Origin: Actinorugispora endophytica
GTDB lineage: Bacteria > Actinomycetota > Actinomycetes > Streptosporangiales > Streptosporangiaceae
Assembly (NCBI RefSeq): GCF_004363075.1
Contig: NZ_SNYN01000016.1
Coordinates: forward strand, 37,232-101,231
DNA length: 64,000 bases
Reading direction: 5' to 3'
The translations under genes were made by a program, and so were the position numbers. The first letter of the stretch is position 1. The number at the start of each line of letters is the position of its first letter. Shown piece by piece: positions 30,311-37,871 of this stretch. The notes below the pieces were generated by a model that searched no databases, was not told the origin of the DNA, and saw only the letters and a program-made list of their open reading frames with translations.

Positions 30311-31080
30311 TCAGGGAACGCGGGCGAGGAGCGCTTCGACCTCCCCGGTCCGGGGATCGTCCACGGAGACGAGGATGTCCAGGGCGGCGTTGAGGTGAGA
30401 GCGGGCCTGGTCGGGATCGCCCAGTCCCGTGTACGCCTCGCCGATCCCGGTCAGCGCGACGGACTCGCTGTCGTGGTCCCCGAAGTCGCGGAAGACCCCG
30501 AGCGCGGACCGGTAGTGCGCCAGGGCGTCGGCGTGCCTGCCGACCGCGTTCAGCACCGCCCCCGTCGAGCAGCCCGCCCAGGCGATGGTCCAGGTGTCCG
30601 ATATCCCGGTGAAGACGGCGGTCGCGGCGCGGCAGTGGTCCAGGGCGGCGTCGAAGCCGCCGGTGGAGCGTTCGCAGTCGGCGAGGCTGAGCAGGGCCAT
30701 GCCCTCGCCGCGCCGCTCACCGGCCGCGCGGAACACGCCGATGGACTCCCGGACGAGCGCGCGGGCGGCCTCGCCGCCGCCGCGCCGCCGATCGCGGAGA
30801 CGACGACCGTCGCGCCGGGCCGGTCGGCCGTTCCGCCGTCCAGCGGGGGCAGCAGCGCGTCGAGCAGAGCGATCTCGGCGCGGCGGTCGACGAACTCCCT
30901 CACCGTCATCGGAAGCTGGCGGGGCACAGGCTCGTCCACGGACGCGGAGGCCGTGATGTGCACGTCGCCGTGGAAGACCCCGGCCTGCACGACGATCTCC
31001 GGATCGCCCCGGACGTCGTTGCGGGTGCCCGCCGCGCCGGTGGCGCGGTCCGGGGGGCCGCCGTCGATGTCGTCTTCCAC
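30311..31080 (-). pseudogene. STAND/NB-ARC-TPR regulator with internal deletion and frameshift
   Basis: From GTG 31080 the frame encodes a typical N-terminus of these regulators: IVVQAGVFHGDVHI, PVPRQLP, FVDRRAEIALLDALLPPL, VVVSAIGG. The P-loop that should follow is absent. At about 30776-30795, in a GGC-rich run, the sequence continues in another frame with TPR repeats (ALVRESIGVFRAAGERRGEG, CSTGAVLNAVGRHADALAHY, GIGEAYTGLGDPDQARSHLN) to the stop at 30311. Intact relatives are 700 residues or more, so the whole nucleotide-binding domain has been lost. It follows the DUF6879 gene by 12 bases. Confidence 0.8.
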
Positions 31081-31092
31081 TGTCTGCGCCTT

Positions 31093-31662
31093 TCAGCGGG
31101 GGCGCATCGCGGCGTCGAACCGGGCCTGGTACTCGGTGAAGGGGACCGACAGGTGCAGCGCGCGGTCGCGCCAGAGGTTGGCGGCCACGACCTGCTCGGG
31201 GTCCTCGACCAGCTCGGGGGTGAGCATCGAACCGTCGGGCCCGTAGTTCATCCTCAGCAGCCTGTGGGAGTCGAACAGCCAGTAGTCCAGGCGCGGTATC
31301 CCCTCGGGCCACTCGCCTTCCGGAACGGCGAGGATACGGATGTCCTCACCGGCGGCCACGTTGCGGGGGTAACCCCACGAGCATTCGAAGCGCACGTAGT
31401 CCGACAGCGGCTCGGTGACCACGTGGACCCGGCGGTATGTACGCCCCTCACCGATCCCCGCCCGGATCTCCTCGCCCCAGTCGCTCAGGACAGCCGAGTG
31501 CTCCGGCTGCCCGCCGGCGAGAAAGCGCCGGAAAGGCGCGTCCTCGTAATCGACGGAGTAGTGCTGGAGCGTCTCCAGCCTGAACGCCGTGTAGCGGAAC
31601 CTGGCGAACAGCTGCTCGAACTCCTCCTCGTCGACAGGGTGGCTCCCGCGCTGCGGGGTCAT
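31093..31662 (-). CDS. DUF6879 family protein
   Basis: The 189-residue protein contains FEQLFARFRYTAFRLETLQ, then PFRRFLAGG, FECSWGYPRNVAAGEDIRI, LDYWLFDSHRLLRMNYG. This is the DUF6879 pattern common in Streptomyces and relatives, usually beside small unknown proteins or regulators. ATG overlaps the stop of the preceding gene. Its downstream partner, the STAND regulator, is broken. Confidence 0.87.
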   Translation of the reverse strand: MTPQRGSHPVDEEEFEQLFARFRYTAFRLETLQHYSVDYEDAPFRRFLAGGQPEHSAVLSDWGEEIRAGIGEGRTYRRVHVVTEPLSDYVRFECSWGYPRNVAAGEDIRILAVPEGEWPEGIPRLDYWLFDSHRLLRMNYGPDGSMLTPELVEDPEQVVAANLWRDRALHLSVPFTEYQARFDAAMRPR

Positions 31663-31880
31663 CGCGCCCTGTTCTGGTCGTACAGCTCCACGGCCCTGAG
31701 GGCGACCTCCGGGGCGATCCGCACGGCCGTCTCCCCGGGCAGGGGATTCTGCAGTTCGGCCAGGTCCGGGGCGGCCAGTTCGACTCCCTGCACGACGAGC
31801 TCACCCGTGTCGGCCAGGTAGACCGAAGGGCAGCCCTTCTCGCCGGATTTGTCGTCCTTGGCGAGCAGCGTGAGTCTCAT
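31659..31880 (-). CDS. small unknown protein upstream of DUF6879
   Basis: The 73-residue protein MRLTLLAKDDKSGEKGCPSV begins at ATG 31880 after AGGAG. The compact sequence (VYLADTGELVVQG, AVRIAPEVALRAVEL) suggests a small folded protein. It overlaps the DUF6879 start (ATGA) and is the first gene of the operon. Similar small genes precede DUF6879 in other actinomycetes as far as I recall; no function known. Confidence 0.8.
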   Translation of the reverse strand: MRLTLLAKDDKSGEKGCPSVYLADTGELVVQGVELAAPDLAELQNPLPGETAVRIAPEVALRAVELYDQNRAR

Positions 31881-31969
31881 GGTTCTCCTGTCCGATGCCT
31901 GAGGGAGAAGCGAAACGCACTCACGGTAACATCCGGCGCCGCCGGTGTGCGGCCGGTGGCCGGAAGCGG

Positions 31970-32131
31970 TTACTTCTTCCCGTAGTGTCGCCGGATCTCC
32001 GCGACCCTCTCCCCGTCGTCCTCCCGGGAAGCCCGCACCAGCTTTTTCAGGTCGGCGGCGAACAGCACGTCCCGCAGGCTTTCCGAGGCGCGCTCGGCCT
32101 CGTCGCGGATCCGGGGCTCGTCGGCGGTCAT
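31970..32131 (-). CDS. small unknown charged protein
   Basis: The 53-residue helical protein (ERASESLRDVLFAADLKKLV) starts at ATG 32131 with a strong GGGAGG site 5 bases upstream. It lies between tRNA-His and the DUF6879 operon. No family recognised. Confidence 0.6.
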   Translation of the reverse strand: MTADEPRIRDEAERASESLRDVLFAADLKKLVRASREDDGERVAEIRRHYGKK

Positions 32132-32257
32132 ACGGCCTCCCACCAGAGGAAAAGAGCCGGGGCACCTGCCGTCAACGCTAACCGTCCGGACGCGCTCTTG
32201 TCGTGGGCCGCGCCCGCTTCGGTCGCGGCCGTACGGGTGATGGCCCCGGCAACGACG

Positions 32258-32298
32258 AAGCCCCGACCGGTGCGGAGTGTCTCCGCGGGTCGGGGCTT
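32258..32298 (-). terminator. terminator downstream of tRNA-His
   Basis: An 11-bp perfect stem AAGCCCCGACC / GGTCGGGGCTT (32258-32268 with 32288-32298) lies 12 bases past the 3' end of the minus-strand tRNA. The loop is 19 bases and can itself pair (GCGGAG/CTCCGC). Confidence 0.8.
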
Positions 32299-32310
32299 GT
32301 CCCTCTATGG

Positions 32311-32384
32311 GGTGAGTGACGGGACTTGAACCCGCGACATCCTGGACCACAACCAGGTGCTCTGCCAGCTGAGCTACACCCACC
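32311..32384 (-). tRNA. tRNA-His (GTG)
   Basis: Read on the minus strand, the acceptor GTGGGTG pairs with CACTCAC (one G-U), with the extra 5' G (-1) opposite C73, the mark of tRNA-His. The anticodon stem CCTGG/CCAGG holds the loop TTGTGGT with anticodon GTG, and the T arm contains GGTTCAAGTCC. The CCA end is not encoded. Confidence 0.97.
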
Positions 32385-32456
32385 ATGAGCGCGGGGCCGA
32401 ACATGTCCGGCGCCTGCGTTCAGCAAGAATACTACCGGGTGTTGGGAGTGGTGCGC

Positions 32457-33092
32457 TCACCCTTTCCCGGAGGCGGAGCCCACACCGGTGCCGTCGCCGC
32501 CGGAGAGGATGTCGGCGGCGATGGCCTTGGCCGTGGGGCTGTCCGGTCCGGGCATGGGGACGAAGGCGGCGGCGCGGAAGTAGCGCAGCTCCTGGATGCT
32601 CTCGGTGATGTCGGCCAGGGCGCGGTGTCCGCCGTGCTTCTCCGGGCTGGCGAAGTACACGCGGGGGTACCAGCGGCGCAGCAGTTCCTTGATGCTGGAG
32701 ACGTCCACCATCCGGTAGTGCAGGTGGTTGTCGATGAGGGGCATGTCACGCGCGAGGAAGGCGCGGTCCGTCGCGATGGAGTTCCCGCACAGCGGGACCT
32801 TCTTCGCTTCGGGGACGTAGCGCTTGATGTGGTCCAGGACCTGCTCCTCGGCCTCGGCCAGGGTCACGCCGTTGTCGAGCTCCGCCAGCAGCCCCGAGGT
32901 GGTGTGCATCTGGGTGACGAAGTCGCCCATCTGGTCCAGCGCCGCCTGGGGCGGTTTGACGACCACGTCGACGCCCTCGCCGATCTGGTTGAGCTCGCCG
33001 TCAGTGATCAGGCAGGCCACCTCGATCAGCGCGTCGTTCTCGAGGTCGAGCCCCGTCATCTCACAGTCGATCCACACCAGGCTGTCGTTCAT
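32457..33092 (-). CDS. orn: oligoribonuclease
   Basis: The 211-residue protein is a DEDDh exonuclease: [20 protein letters not shown] (Exo I), [18 protein letters not shown] (Exo II) and the Exo III region with [18 protein letters not shown]. It degrades 2-5-mer RNAs and pGpG to mononucleotides. Length and motifs fit orn of Streptomyces and other actinomycetes. It has a tRNA-His gene just downstream, as often seen in this phylum. Confidence 0.97.
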   Translation of the reverse strand: MNDSLVWIDCEMTGLDLENDALIEVACLITDGELNQIGEGVDVVVKPPQAALDQMGDFVTQMHTTSGLLAELDNGVTLAEAEEQVLDHIKRYVPEAKKVPLCGNSIATDRAFLARDMPLIDNHLHYRMVDVSSIKELLRRWYPRVYFASPEKHGGHRALADITESIQELRYFRAAAFVPMPGPDSPTAKAIAADILSGGDGTGVGSASGKG

Positions 33093-33202
33093 GAGGGCTA
33101 GCTTAGGCGTGTTTCGCCCAAGAGCCGTTTTCCGGCCGGATCCGCCCTCCCGGTACGCGAGGAGCGGCGCGCCCGGCTCGGACGCGCCGCTCCTCGCGGG
33201 GG

Positions 33203-34798
33203 CTACAGGCCGACGAGGCTCGGCGGACCGAAGACGGCGGTCATGAACGGGACCTCGGCGAGCCACAGGAAGCCCCCGGCGCCGACCAGGAGCACGAGGA
33301 GCACCAGGAAGGTGAGGCAGCCGCAGCAGCCGCCGCCCTTCTTCTTGCGCTTGGGCGGGGGCGGCGCCGGGTACGGGCCGCGACCCTGCTGGGGTCCCCA
33401 CTGGGGTTGCCCCGGCACCGGGGGCCGACCGGGGTAGCCCTGCGGGCCCTGGCCGCCGCGCCCCTGAGGCACGGGCGGCTGGACTCCCCGCGGGTACTGG
33501 CCGGGAGCGACGCCCGGGTAGCCCTGCTGCGCCGGAGACGGGGTGGAACGGCGGCCGCGCCGGGACGGCTTCGAGGGCGGCACCGGGGGCGTCGGGTTCG
33601 GGTGGGGCTGGTACTGCTGCGGGTATCCGGGGGCCGCGCTGCGCTGGGGGCCTGTCGGAGGCCGGTACGGCTGCGGCTGGGGCGACGGAGGGTAGTGGCC
33701 CTGCCGCTGGGGAGGCGAGGGGGGCTGCTTCGGGTATCCGGGGGTCTGGGGGCCCGAAGGCGCGGCCGGCGGCTGGGCGTACCCGGCGGGGCTGCCGCCC
33801 GTACCGGGGGTGGCGGGGGCGCCGGGGGTGTCCGCGGTCGGGGTGTCCCGCGCGGACCGGGAAGCGGCGTCGACGGGAGGCGTGGGGGGAGTGGGGTTCT
33901 GGGCCTCGCGCTCGCGGCGCTCCTGGTCGGCCTTCGCCTGCTGCTCCGCGCGGAGCCTGGCCTCCTCCTCGGCCTTGCGGCGCTGCTCCTCGGCCTTGAC
34001 GCGCTGCTCCTCCTGGCGTTTCTTTCGGTCCTCGGCCAGTTCGGAGCGGTAGTCCTGGAGCCCCTCCTTGAGGTTGCCGAAGAACTTGTTGAACTTGCCG
34101 CCGCCCTCCTCGGGGGCCCCGTCAGGCCCCTCACCGGCGGCCGCCTGGGTGAACATCGGGCCGTTGGGGGTGAACACCGCGGTCTTGGGCGCGTCGTCGA
34201 AGCCGTGTGCGGCGTTCCCGCCGCCCAGGTCGGCGGTGGGTTCGTCGTCGTCCTGGTCCGGCCGGGGAGGGCCGGGCGGGTTGACGCGCATGGTGGCGCC
34301 GGGGGAGGCGGCGGTGCCGCTGAGGTCGGCGGTGGGTTCGTCGTCGTCCTGGTCCGGTTGGGGGCGGCCGGGGGGGTTGACGTGCATGGTGGCGCCGGCG
34401 GGGTCGGCGTCGTAGTGGGGGGTGACGCTGCCCAGGTTGATGGTCGCCTGGTCCGGAGCGGCGTCGCCGAGGTCGGCGGTGGGTTCGTCGTCGTCCTGGT
34501 CCGGCCGGGGGCGGCCGGGGGGGTTGACGTGCATGGTGGCGCCGGCGGGGTCGGCGTCGTAATGGGGCGCGCCGCCGCCCAGGTTGATGGTCGCCTGGTC
34601 CGGAGCGCCGCCGCCCAGGTCCGCTGTGGTCCCGGCGCCGACCGAGGACCCCCCGTCGGAGGAAGCGGCGTCCTGTCCTCCGGACAGCTCGGACAACGCG
34701 CGGACGTGCTGTGTCCAGTCGCTGCCGTCCCACCAGCGGAGCTGGTCGACCGCTCCCTCGGGGTCCGCGTACCAGCCTGGCTCGATCGATCCACCCAT
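33203..34798 (-). CDS. DUF2510 protein with tandem repeats, coiled coil, Pro-rich region and C-terminal membrane anchor
   Basis: The 531-residue protein begins with a DUF2510 domain ([23 protein letters not shown]). Next come repeated units built on [16 protein letters not shown] and [12 protein letters not shown], a charged coiled coil (about 250-310, rich in Arg/Glu/Lys/Gln), a long Pro/Gln/Gly region, a [12 protein letters not shown] basic/Cys patch and one membrane helix. The ATG at 34798 is the domain's natural start. DUF2510 is a small actinobacterial domain of unknown role, often at the start of membrane proteins. The topology suggests a cytoplasmic body on a tail anchor. Confidence 0.85.
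   Translation of the reverse strand: MGGSIEPGWYADPEGAVDQLRWWDGSDWTQHVRALSELSGGQDAASSDGGSSVGAGTTADLGGGAPDQATINLGGGAPHYDADPAGATMHVNPPGRPRPDQDDDEPTADLGDAAPDQATINLGSVTPHYDADPAGATMHVNPPGRPQPDQDDDEPTADLSGTAASPGATMRVNPPGPPRPDQDDDEPTADLGGGNAAHGFDDAPKTAVFTPNGPMFTQAAAGEGPDGAPEEGGGKFNKFFGNLKEGLQDYRSELAEDRKKRQEEQRVKAEEQRRKAEEEARLRAEQQAKADQERREREAQNPTPPTPPVDAASRSARDTPTADTPGAPATPGTGGSPAGYAQPPAAPSGPQTPGYPKQPPSPPQRQGHYPPSPQPQPYRPPTGPQRSAAPGYPQQYQPHPNPTPPVPPSKPSRRGRRSTPSPAQQGYPGVAPGQYPRGVQPPVPQGRGGQGPQGYPGRPPVPGQPQWGPQQGRGPYPAPPPPKRKKKGGGCCGCLTFLVLLVLLVGAGGFLWLAEVPFMTAVFGPPSLVGL
34229..34630. repeat. in-frame tandem repeats inside the DUF2510 gene
   Basis: Near-identical blocks beginning GGTCGGCGGTGGGTTCGTCG occur at about 34229, 34325 and 34471, and a partial one at about 34611. 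The longest unit (about 146 bases) encodes the peptide with [23 protein letters not shown] and [11 protein letters not shown]; the shortest (96 bases) has lost part. Spacing is a multiple of 3 or restores frame. Copy number is likely to vary between strains. Confidence 0.8.
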
Positions 34799-34883
34799 GG
34801 GCGACAGACTAAGGGGTTTTCGGGTCGGACCGGACCACGGGGCCGTTTCGCTCCCCCCACCGGTACGGGCCGGGTGCTTCGGG

Positions 34884-35549
34884 TCAGGTCGGACCCGTGG
34901 CGGCGTGCGGGCGCACTCCGTTGGCACTCGGCCGGACCCGCGAAAGCGGTCCGGTCGCGGACGGGGAGCGGAGCCCGGGGGCCGGGAAGGGGAGCGGGAC
35001 CCCGCGCAACCGTCCGATGTCGATCGCGCCGGGTCCGTCGGCCCTGGAGCCGGGAACCTGGGAATGGCCGAAGTGCCCTCCCTGGGCCCACAGGCGCTCG
35101 GAGCCGGAGGGGGAGTGGGAGGCGGGGAAGGGCGCGGGCGGTCCGGCAGGCCACCACCGGGGGATCTCCCACGAGTCCAACCACCGCAGGATGGGGTCGA
35201 GTCCGTTGAGCGGCCCGTCGGTGAAGGGGAGCAGCGAGTAGCCGACGACCTGGATGACGATGCAGACGCGGCCTTCACGGGCGCGGTCGGTCCGCAGGCC
35301 CGGGGTCAGCTGCCCGGCGGCGGCCGCAGTGGCCGGCAGGAGCTGGACGGTGTCCCCCGTCACGGGGTTCCACACCAGGTGGGAGGTGCGGCCGTCGCTG
35401 TCCAGCCGCTGCGCCACAGAACGTGCGGACAGATTGTTCGGGTCGGATTCGCTCATGTGCCAGACGGCGCGCGGCGCACCGCCCTGGGGCCGGCCCCCGG
35501 GTGTCTTGCCGTTCACCCTGCCGATACCGCGCATCCAAGCGTTGGCCAC
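34884..35549 (-). CDS. putative peptidoglycan amidase-like protein
   Basis: The protein of about 221 residues has WHMSESDPN near 31, LVWNPVTGDTVQLLPATAAA, CIVIQVVGYSLLPFTDGPL, then WPAGPPAPFPASH and HFGHSQVPGSRADGPGAIDI. This order (His early, then GHxxxP with a final Asp) recalls an N-acetylmuramoyl-L-alanine amidase-like fold seen in actinobacterial proteins and prophage endolysins. The usual tail is replaced by about 40 low-complexity residues, so the C-terminus may be frameshifted or diverged. I take GTG 35549, preceded by AGAGG; GTG 35558 is the alternative. No signal peptide is evident. Confidence 0.6.
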   Translation of the reverse strand: MANAWMRGIGRVNGKTPGGRPQGGAPRAVWHMSESDPNNLSARSVAQRLDSDGRTSHLVWNPVTGDTVQLLPATAAAAGQLTPGLRTDRAREGRVCIVIQVVGYSLLPFTDGPLNGLDPILRWLDSWEIPRWWPAGPPAPFPASHSPSGSERLWAQGGHFGHSQVPGSRADGPGAIDIGRLRGVPLPFPAPGLRSPSATGPLSRVRPSANGVRPHAATGPT

Positions 35550-35564
35550 GGCGGCCACCTCTCA

Positions 35565-35611
35565 GCGAGTTCGCGTATTCCGCAAACCTCTGCGTACGCG
35601 AATACGTACGG
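35565..35611. promoter_or_regulatory. possible operator with repeated CGTATTC/GAATACG motifs
   Basis: Upstream of the amidase-like gene the sequence holds TTCGCGTATTCCGC and, 12 bases on, GTACGCGAATACGTACGG. The parts CGTATTC and GAATACG are inverted copies, and TACG repeats flank the second. This is unusually AT-rich for an intergenic site here. It could bind a regulator of the minus-strand gene. Confidence 0.35.
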
Positions 35612-35748
35612 TAAGTCCATAGGTGATACCCGCTGGGCGAGGACGGACCGTCCGTCCGGCCTCATCGATCGGTGTGCCCGCCCGGAGCCCTGACCGGAAC
35701 CGGCCAACGCGCGCCGGGCGGATCGTCGAGGCGTTCTCGCGCTCTCCC

Positions 35749-35812
35749 CGGTGATCTTGACCTTTCCGGGGTCTCGGAGGCGATTGAGACCCCGGAAAGG
35801 TCAAGATCACCG
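35749..35812. repeat. intergenic hairpin element, copy 5
   Basis: The arms (35749-35775 and 35786-35812) pair perfectly over 27 bases around a 10-base loop; core GGTGATCTTGACCTTTCCGG. It lies at the 3' end of the solute-binding/VWA gene (stop 35848) and so probably serves as its terminator. The arms differ from copy 6 at several positions with compensating changes on the other strand. Confidence 0.9.
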
Positions 35813-35847
35813 AGAGGAACGGGCACCGTCCCCGCGCCGGAGACCCC

Positions 35848-37635
35848 CTACTCCTCGTCCTCGGTGATGCGCAGGGTGAAGGACTCCAGGAAGATCTCCC
35901 CGATCCGGGTGGGGTCGTCGGTGGTGTAGGCCGCGCCGTTGGTCGCCTCGGCGATCCGCTCCAGCGGTTCGGGGTCCACGTCCGGGCCGAAGGCGATGGA
36001 GATGACGGCGACCGGGCGGTCCGGCGCGGCCTCCGCCTGGAGGGTGCTCAGCAGCTCCTCCAGGGAGATGCTGGCGTCGTCGTCGTTGTTGCCGTCGGTG
36101 AGCACCAGGATGGTGTTCACCCGGTCCGCCGCGTAGGTGCCGGACATCTCCCGGTACGCGGCCAGGATCGTGTCGTACAGCCCGGTGTCGCCGTCGGGTT
36201 TGGGCTGGATCCCGGCCAGCGCCGAGTCCAGAACCTGGTGCTGGGTCGTGCCGTCGACCTCGGCGTCGAGCGCCCGGATCGGCACCGTCTCGCGGTAGTC
36301 CAGGTCGTTGTTGATCCGCACCGAGAACTCCCAGATCCCCAGCTCGGAGTCCTTCTTGAACATGTCGAGACCCTCCCGGGCGGCCATGGTGGTGACCTGC
36401 ATCCGGGTGAGCCCGGTACCAGGCACGGGCTCGATCATGGAACCGGAGATGTCCACGACCGTGAGTAGTCGGGTGCCAAGCCGGAGCTGGTTCCACGCGC
36501 TGGTGAGGGACTTCACGGAGCTGTCGCTGGGCGTGGGCAGGTTCTCCGGCGCCTCGGCCCGGAAGCCGGCGTCCTCGCCGAGCACCGCGGGGTCGGTCCT
36601 GCCGTCGGCGGACCGGAACCCCTCGGCGCGGATGGACTCCTGCGGGGCCTGCCTGGTCAGGGCGTCGCGGAACGCCTCGGCCGCGCGCAGGGTGAGGGGG
36701 TCGGTAGTGCGCAGCACGTACGGGTAGTCCAGCGTGTAGGTGCCGCCCTCGGGATAGGTGACGTGCGCGGCGGAGTCGGGGTGCCGGCTGTTGTAGCGCC
36801 AGGCGGCCTGCTCGCTCAGGACCAGGACGGGCCGGGAGCCCTCCTCGGTGTCGCTGAGCACGCCGAAGGCGGCCTCCTCGTCGGCGGAGACCGACTCCTG
36901 GAGGTTCTGCAGGGCGGCGATGAGCTGCGGCTGGTCCTCGTCTTCGGTGCCGATCGCGCCGCTGAGGAGCGCGAGTGTGGCCAGCCCCGACGCGCTGCGG
37001 ACGGGGTCGACCACGCGCACCTGGTAGGGGGCGTCGGTCGTGCTCGACGGCGCCTGGGTGGGGACCAGGGTCTGCCAGGACGGAGGCTCCCCGGCCTCCT
37101 CAGCGTCCGCGGCGGCGCCCTCGGGCATCGCCAGCACCAGCGGGGACCGGGCCACCGACGTCCCGGTGTCGGTGACGACGGCGTCGCCGGAGTCGCGCCG
37201 GACCATCGAGGGCCAGATGCCCGAGTCCGGGATCCACACGTCCGAGTCCGTGTCACCCATGGTCGGTCCGGCCCCGGTGATGCCGTAGGCGACGTCGGCC
37301 GAGTCGACGCCGCGCACCTCGACGTTCACGCACTGGCCGTCCACGCCCTCGTTCTCGTCGTTGAAGGTCTGGGCGACCCGGGTCAGCACGGGGGCGATCT
37401 CGGGGGCCGCGGCGACGCTCAGGGGGATGTCCTGGCCGCCGCAGCCGCCCCGGCCGCCGAGGACGAGGTAACCGGTGACGCCCAGGCCGGTGAGGACGGC
37501 GAGCGCGGCGGCGAACGCGACGAGCGCGCGCCTCTTGCCGCGGCGCCGCTTCCTGCTCGCGCGGCGGCGCGGCTCGTAGTCGTCGGGGGCGGTGGAGTCG
37601 TTCGCGTCAGCGCTGTTTCCGCGATGGCGTCCCAA
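35848..37635 (-). CDS. membrane-anchored solute-binding-like plus VWA domain protein, copy 1
   Basis: The protein of 595 residues has a cytoplasmic basic start (GRHRGNS, RRRASRKRRRGKRR), one membrane helix, an extracellular domain like type 2 periplasmic binding proteins (IPLSVAAAPEIAPVLTRVAQ, SDVWIPDSGIWPSMV) and a C-terminal von Willebrand A domain with an intact MIDAS (VVDISGSM, then GLYDTILAAY, LVLTDGNNDD). I prefer the TTG at 37635, because the paralogue at 37872 starts MAIGRHR at the same place and GAGGA is upstream; GTG 37671 is possible. It probably binds a ligand or protein partner at the surface with metal. Downstream paralogue lies in the same direction. Confidence 0.82.
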   Translation of the reverse strand: MGRHRGNSADANDSTAPDDYEPRRRASRKRRRGKRRALVAFAAALAVLTGLGVTGYLVLGGRGGCGGQDIPLSVAAAPEIAPVLTRVAQTFNDENEGVDGQCVNVEVRGVDSADVAYGITGAGPTMGDTDSDVWIPDSGIWPSMVRRDSGDAVVTDTGTSVARSPLVLAMPEGAAADAEEAGEPPSWQTLVPTQAPSSTTDAPYQVRVVDPVRSASGLATLALLSGAIGTEDEDQPQLIAALQNLQESVSADEEAAFGVLSDTEEGSRPVLVLSEQAAWRYNSRHPDSAAHVTYPEGGTYTLDYPYVLRTTDPLTLRAAEAFRDALTRQAPQESIRAEGFRSADGRTDPAVLGEDAGFRAEAPENLPTPSDSSVKSLTSAWNQLRLGTRLLTVVDISGSMIEPVPGTGLTRMQVTTMAAREGLDMFKKDSELGIWEFSVRINNDLDYRETVPIRALDAEVDGTTQHQVLDSALAGIQPKPDGDTGLYDTILAAYREMSGTYAADRVNTILVLTDGNNDDDASISLEELLSTLQAEAAPDRPVAVISIAFGPDVDPEPLERIAEATNGAAYTTDDPTRIGEIFLESFTLRITEDEE

Positions 37636-37871
37636 GGTGTCCTCACGGGTGCTTGTTACCGACGGGTCCACTTCGGAACGGTACTCAAGTCGACATCGTG
37701 GAAGAAGAGGCGGGGACGGGGGCGGGGAGCGCGCCGGAAGGCGCGGGCGCGGTGTCCCGCACGTGAACGTCCGGTGAAGAAGGGATTTGCAATACCGCCG
37801 CCGTCGCGGACCGGCCCGCCGGGCTTTGCCGGTCCGTCACCCAATCGTGATGTCCGGCCGGGTTCCCGTCG

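Noticed and set aside
30311..31312. 333-codon continuous minus-strand frame as an intact TPR gene
   Set aside because: Its first 170 codons are an Arg-rich shadow; the true N-terminus is in another frame, so the gene is broken.
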